DNA of 64,000 nt from Lepraria neglecta. Lineage: Eukaryota; Ascomycota; Lecanoromycetes; Lecanorales; Stereocaulaceae. The notes under the pieces are model-generated. The model was not told the DNA's origin, made no database searches, and worked only from the letters and a program-made list of their open reading frames with translations. The stretch spans positions 4,712,001 through 4,776,000 of the forward strand of contig CM065650.1 of assembly GCA_033220425.1 (NCBI GenBank), read 5' to 3'. The position numbers and the translations under genes are program-made. Below, piece after piece: positions 59,150 through 64,000 of the stretch (position 1 is the first letter of the stretch; each line of letters starts with the position of its first letter).

Positions 59150-61060
59150 ATAAGACCCCGGTTCACCCTCCTAGGGGCGAACTATGCGCTCATTATGTAA
59201 TCTATCTAACTACGACTCGGCCAATCAGACCTCGCCGCCGTCTCAATCATCGTGTTGCTTCCCTGTAGCCCAGTAGTATAGCTTGTTCTACGCTCTAGTC
59301 CCTTTTTGGTGCTCGTATCGTTCTTATTAACATCTGCCCCCGCGATCCAGTCGTTTTAATCCTCGTCTAGGGTCTTATACTGCCCTAAAAGCCCTGTTTA
59401 CCTTATGAAAATAGCTGCTTTTACTATATAGTCGGTTAGTAAGACCTTATAGCTGAGGTATACTTTCTGTAGCTCCTCCCGCTCCTTTTTCCAGAACTTC
59501 CTCCTCTTACTATTATATAGTCTATACGTAGTAAGTATATAATTAGCTGTCTGGAGTCCGTTTTTGTAATCGTATTACTCCTCCCCTACCCCCGGTACCT
59601 ATCTACTATATAGAAATCTTCTAAGCCCTATCTTTTCTGTTCTTATTTAAATAATCAATAAGCTTATTAACTTTTTAAGGCCTTTATATATCCTAATAAT
59701 CCTAGGGGTCAATACTAGTTAGATAATCCTAAGTAACCCTCCTTTAGTCTCCTTGGCCTAGTCTATTACCTATTTATTTTATATATCTTTTTTAATTTCT
59801 TTCTTTATAGCTACTATTAATCTCTTAGAATAAATTAATAGCTTTACTATATAGTCTATATCTTCTTTAATAATCCTTGCTCGGTATTTATATTATCTTT
59901 ATCCTATAGTATACTTTATAGCTTTATCAGCTACTTCATTCCCTATAAGACCCTAATATACTAGTATCTAGTATATTACTAGCTCGTATCCTTCCGCTCG
60001 GACGTGGTTAATAAGTTTTACTATATCTCTGATTATTATTTGGCCTGACGTATATCCTAGTTTCTAGATTATAGTAATCGTAGCCTGGTTATCGACGAAG
60101 ATATATACTTCCTAGCTCGCTATTCTTTTAAGTACTATTATCGATAGGGCGAGAAAAATTCCGTATAGCTCTACTAAATAGACCGTATACTAGCTATCTT
60201 TCCCTATATACGCCTCAGCTCTACCCAGCTACGGTAAGACCGTAGCCGAGCCTATTTTCTTATTAATCCTACTCCCGTCTATAAATATGGTTATATATCC
60301 CTTTTTCTCTATATTTCGTACCTGATTTATAGCTTCGTCCCTTAAGAGTATACTAGTTCTAGGGGGTTCCTAATCTGGTAGTACGCTATAAAGGTAGATA
60401 GTCTCTATTTCTTTTACCAGTCTATACCTAGATTCGAATATTCGAGTTAGTATTTCTAAAGGGCTGATTTTCCTTGTTTTAGAGATTCTTTTCCTCTTAC
60501 TAAGTATCTATCTCAGGTAGATTATATCTTCGTATACCGGGCCTATAGCTATCCTTAGGGTTAATTCTATTACTAGTTTCTCTAGGGTAAACTTTATAGG
60601 TAGTAGGTACGCTTTAATATTTAATACTGCCTATAACGTAGCTCTAAAGGCCCCTGTAATATATCGTACCGCTCTTATTTATATATTTTCTAGTGTACTT
60701 AGTATACTTCTATTATAGCCTTTATATTCTTCTAGAGTATACTATACTAATAATCTATATATAATTTGTAGAAGTACTATTACCTTATAGATTTTTCTTA
60801 AACTAATATAATTACCCCCTAGATCGAGCCTGAAATCCTTGCTAAAGCCCCTATACTCTTTACTACTCTAGCTTTAAGGCCTTCTACTTGTTCCTTCTAG
60901 CAGAGCTTTTCGTCTATTATAAGACCTAGATATTTAGCTATTGATTTAGGACTGATTATCTGGCCTGGCAGATATATCTATTATATCTTATCGAATTTGT
61001 TCTTCCTTGTAAGATGAATAAGCTGATATTTGGCCGGGGCCCTAAGCAAAGTTGTAGCAC
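59150..61060 (-). mobile_element. Truncated LINE (RT/RNase H part), RIP-degraded
   Basis: Minus-strand translation gives the C-terminal part of a Tad/I-type LINE ORF2. A reverse-transcriptase thumb-like segment reads IAKYLGLIIDEKLC, then GLKARVVKSIGALARISGS and LENIQIRAVRYITGAF. The RNase H domain follows with YIFVDNQATITII and NEVADKAIKYT. TAG and TAA codons occur at Trp- and Gln-like positions throughout, and AT content is very high. The 5' RT core is missing. It sits inside the composite hAT-like element. Confidence 0.85.
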
Positions 61061-61640
61061 ACTCTTTTAATTCTGCGGGTGAACCCCGGGTATAGGGCTA
61101 GGGCTACTAACCTTTTTAGGCAACTCGCTAACCCGATATAGCTGAAAATCTACTCCTCCAGGCCTTGGCGGTTTAGGTGGTTTCAACCACCAACTATATA
61201 AGTCAGACCGTCTAAACCGGACCATTTAAATCCCAAACCGGACCAACTACGAGGGTTAAAAAGGCAAACCAACCACCTAAACCGCCAAGAAGTTAATTAG
61301 TTGGTTAACCATCAAGAGCGTTGATCACGGACATGTTCTAGATGGCTCAGACATCGATTCTGGTCTACAGGAAGCGGTGTCGACACCGCTGGCACAAGAC
61401 CAGCAAGCACCACGGCCCAGAACCACTGGACACTCTCTTGGAAGGATCCGAAATGCAAGAAGACCACGCTCCCACGCTGAGTGTTTCGTATGGATTGAAT
61501 TTGTCTCGCTTTGATCAACGTAACCTTGAGTAGCTCTTGGTATGTTATATGCTTGTAGGATTTACCTTCCCGATCATTGTACAGAACGATCCTGGATGAT
61601 GACCCAGCTGCTTAATAGAGCCAAATTAGTCACTTTTGAG

Positions 61641-62451
61641 GTAGGACTTGCTGGCGAGAGCATGGTCCCAGGCATTCTCGTTTGTATAGATGTGACTCGA
61701 CCGTTTTAGAAACAGGATCTGACTGCTAAGATTCAATAGTGGACCTACAGCTCTTTAAAAGTCTCCGAGTTGACTAGGGATGAACTAAGGAATGTGCACA
61801 TCCCGTGCGTAGATTACGTCTCAGATTGATGAGAGTAGGAGAGACACCCATCATCTAGGAATAACGGCCAGTGATTGGCATCGAAGTGTATGAATGGCTA
61901 TTCAATTAGATACTAGCGCTCTAGGGCACCTTGATACGCACCACGCGTGCAGCTAGAGTATTACTGCTACAGATCAGCGACATAAGTAGCTGTTGTTACA
62001 GGTGCTAAAGAGTCTCTCATGTTACCGGGACTGACGGCATGAGCTTTATTGGGTAATATGCTTCTAGGGTTTATTACGGTTCGGTAAAGGGTGTGTAGAT
62101 TGCCGGCTAAACTTGCTGCTTAAATAGCCTTTCTAGCATACGTACATACAGTATGACCTATTCACACGGCGAGGAGCTTGATAGGCAACTACTCATGTAA
62201 TTGATCAGCATTAATGACGTATAATCTAGCTATCAACTACGTATTAGGTAGCACAGCCCCCGTAGGATGTTTCTTACCGCTTCTTCAGGGCCACATTAGG
62301 GAACAGCAGTGCCGATCGTTCGGGATCTTCAGTATATCCATTTAATCTCGCATAGGGCTGCCACTCCCTCACTACGACCTTCTAAACTCAGCTCAACTAC
62401 TTGAACTATTGCCACTGCCCGAGTGTCCATATAATAGCCACTATCATATCT
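61641..62451. other. Divergent region, NRPS-like and methyltransferase relics
   Basis: Upstream of both genes; no further coding sequence recognised. The exact starts of both neighbours are lost or unclear in this stretch. Confidence 0.45.
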
Positions 62452-63404
62452 ACGGAAAGAGGGGGTTATTATGGGCCCAGTACTTTTGAAGGAAAGTCAC
62501 AAGTTGATCCCAACACGCGTCCAGCCTGGTTCACCGAAGTTATTGATTCTATTCCTGACATGGGAAGGCGATTACTCAAAGACTATAGCGGTATAGCGCC
62601 AGAGCAAGTATTGCCGCACGTCATTCACGTTGTAAGCACTCTACTGCCCCATCTTGACAATGATTTCATATGTTCTAATCTAGAGCTTAGCGAGACAAAG
62701 CGTTCGATATCTGGTCATACGGATGCATCGGCCAAGTCAGGTTCCTTGACTTCACTCTACCAAAACTTCCATACTGGTCCCAAGTTCTTATACGACTCCG
62801 CGCAGGTACGACCTTTATCGATACTAGCTGTTGCTTTGGCCAGGAGATCCGTTTCTTAGTGTTCAATAAGAAGGTGCCCGCTATACAGCTTTACGGGTTC
62901 GACTTGGAACCCGCGTTCATAGATATGGGCTACAAGCTATTCCAGGATCGGGATAAGCTTCATACGAACATGCTTTCCGGAGACGTACTAGCAGACCCAA
63001 ACTCGCCAAGGAGCGAAGATCTTACAGCTCTAGAAGGATTAATAGATATTGTTCACGCTGCCTCGCTCTTGCATTGTTAGGGCTGGGATGACATGATCAC
63101 GGCAACAAAGCGGCTCATAACGCTCACTCGCAAACAGCCAGGGTCTATGGTTATTGGCAATCAAATGGGCAGTCTTGACACTAGCCAATATGCTATGCCG
63201 ACTGGCAAGGGTTTCAACTATCGTCACAATATTAACAGTATGGAGCATTTCTAGAATCAGGTAGGGGAAGAGATAGGCTCGAGCTAGAAAGTGGAATCAG
63301 ATATGTTTTTGCCCTTAGTGGTCAAGGAAAATTTAGAGCAGTCGTAGGCTAAGTCGGACCCAAATCTTCGGATGATATGGTTCTGCGCAAGGCGCACATC
63401 TTAG
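62452..63404 (+). pseudogene. AusD-like SAM methyltransferase, RIP-type decay
   Basis: Matches the fungal methyltransferase family that includes AusD of the austinol pathway. The N-terminal block is GGYYGPSTFEGKSQVDPN, then GRRLLKDYSGIAPEQVLPHV. The core is damaged from about 62640 to 62860, where SAM motif I is lost. It resumes QLYGFDLEPAFIDMGYKLFQ, LHTNMLSGDVLADPN and IDIVHAASLLHC, with GWDDMITATKRL, GSMVIGNQMGS and LRMIWFCARR ending at 63404. Four TAG codons stand where the family has Trp or similar (63078-63080, 63252-63254, 63285-63287, 63345-63347). No credible ATG remains. Related enzymes methylate polyketide or terpenoid carboxyls; here no product is possible. Confidence 0.8.
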
Positions 63405-64000
63405 ATCAGGCTACTAGTGTTTGACTCAAGATCAAGTGCGACATCATTTGAATCATTCCTTTCGTGACGTTAAGCATCTGAGCGCGTGGTATTACATATA
63501 CCCTTGCTAGACCAAGGCTTTTGATGGTATACGCACTATTTACGCACTACTGATAAATTATCAGTAGTACGCCCTTTTTTCCTAGGTAGTTAGTATAATA
63601 AGAGGTCTATTATTTATCACTGATAATGATATATACCTCGCACCATACCTTTTAACTACTGATATAAATGATAATATTAGTAGTAGCACTACGGGCAAGG
63701 CGGAGCTAGGGCCGACTACCTATTCAGGTAAGCGCTCACCTGAATAGGCATAGTACTAGGGTTTTCTCGCCCTGAAAATCTTTTCCTCCCATTCGGAAGC
63801 CTTAATAAACATCAACTTTTCTATATATACCTCTACTATAGCCCCCAGTAGTGATAAGTCAGTCTTATCTAAAGTGTCTACTACTATTTCAAACCCATTT
63901 ACTATCGCAGCAAGATCTACAGCCTTATCTTTCGCCCCTTACAAGAATATACGCCACAGAGAAGATCGCCTGCCAGCTGTTCCAAAGAAATCATCTCAAC
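63405..64000. other. AT-rich tail with two hairpins
   Basis: Perfect stems at 63546-63568 (ACTACTGATAA and its complement, one-base loop) and at 63719-63748 (CCTATTCAGGT with ACCTGAATAGG, 8-base loop). The sequence between them is AT-rich with scattered GATAA motifs. It may be the edge of another transposable element cut by the window end. Confidence 0.4.

Larger units (their letters stand above)
57348..61323. mobile_element. Composite hAT-like element in the NRPS-like gene (3.98 kb)
   Basis: Termini CAACGCTCTTGATGG and CCATCAAGAGCGTTG are perfect 15 bp inverted repeats. The flanks carry ATCACGGA on both sides (57340-57347 and 61324-61331), an 8 bp target duplication. Subterminal blocks (CAAACCGGACCAACTACGAGG and relatives) match the elements in P450 gene 2. 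The interior holds a foldback palindrome, the second 383 bp repeat and a LINE fragment, so it grew by nested insertions. No own transposase was found. Confidence 0.9.
55268..61640 (-). pseudogene. NRPS-like A-T-TE enzyme split by a 4 kb transposon
   Basis: Adenylation domain: the N-terminal part at 61640-61324 reads SSSRIVLYNDREGKSYKHIT and GSVVFLHFGSFQESVQWFW. After the insertion it resumes at 57347 with LQQPSILTSDDLAEDF. Core motifs: PATLMLTSGSSDAKAV, LRHLISGGESNVV, FIRPGFGMTETCAE, DDGWFTTGDRAYIDEKGN, and A10 as LQKSALGKISRAK. A thiolation domain carries FDLGITSTDLFSLKRL (Ser attachment). A thioesterase starts FVHPGSGDVLVFV and has GYSLGSTVACEIA (GxSxG). Lesions: the composite element (57348-61323), a one-base loss in an A-run (56122-56125) just before A10, and TAG at a Trp-like codon (55673-55675) at the T-TE border. 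The TE ends early at 55268. Such A-T-TE enzymes activate and dimerise or release aryl or other carboxylic acids; the substrate is not readable. Confidence 0.87.

Noticed and set aside
1-64000. PKS, class I terpene synthase or Zn2Cys6 regulator
   Set aside because: I looked for their signature motifs in all large frames and found none; the core enzyme may lie outside the window or be the UbiA or NRPS-like protein.
1-64000. tRNA, rRNA or CRISPR
   Set aside because: No cloverleaf-like or rRNA sequence was noticed by eye, and CRISPR is not expected in a fungus; a covariance search was not possible.

Overview
The window is filamentous ascomycete (Pezizomycotina) DNA. Genes carry several short GT-AG introns with TGCTAAT-like branch sites. 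The families are typical of these fungi: PDR-type ABC transporter, fungal rhodopsin-domain membrane proteins, BBE-type FAD oxidases, EthD, cupin, UbiA. There is a Fot1/pogo element and a LINE with RIP-like decay, and many stop codons that fit C-to-T change in CpA. No genus can be named from the sequence alone. Coordinates and reading frames were worked out by eye.

Layout. 0-5 kb: a SAM methyltransferase, an aldo-keto reductase and a small secreted protein. 4.8-6.6 kb: a P450 with a frameshift before its heme loop. 6.6-12.2 kb: gene-poor, with a foldback-repeat relic, a broken MYND-finger gene and a possible GIY-YIG protein. 12.2-18.4 kb: an intact GMC oxidoreductase, a frameshifted EthD gene, a broken UbiA-family gene of the Fma-TC type and an intact SDR. 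18.7-30.5 kb: a rhodopsin-domain gene hit by a MITE, a P450 split by nested hAT-like elements and a decayed full-length PDR ABC transporter. 31.5-40.3 kb: an intact rhodopsin-domain protein, a frameshifted SDR, an intact P450, a frameshifted cupin and an intact SDR. 40.7-51.3 kb: a BBE oxidase broken by a MITE and stops, a third rhodopsin-domain relic, a Fot1/pogo transposon, an intact BBE oxidase and a dead O-methyltransferase. 53.8-63.4 kb: an unknown protein, an NRPS-like A-T-TE gene split by a 4 kb composite transposon, and a dead AusD-like methyltransferase.

Taken together this reads as one large secondary-metabolite gene cluster in decay. Possible core enzymes are the UbiA-family membrane protein (terpene cyclase or prenyltransferase) and the NRPS-like A-T-TE enzyme; both are broken. 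The tailoring set is unusually large: three P450s, GMC and two BBE flavoenzymes, four SDR/AKR, three methyltransferases, EthD and cupin. Intact and dead genes alternate. No PKS, class I terpene synthase or Zn2Cys6 regulator was recognised. Damage comes from four kinds of event: transposon insertions with clear target-site duplications, RIP-type nonsense changes, small tandem duplications, and single-base indels, several in homopolymers, that could instead be sequencing errors.
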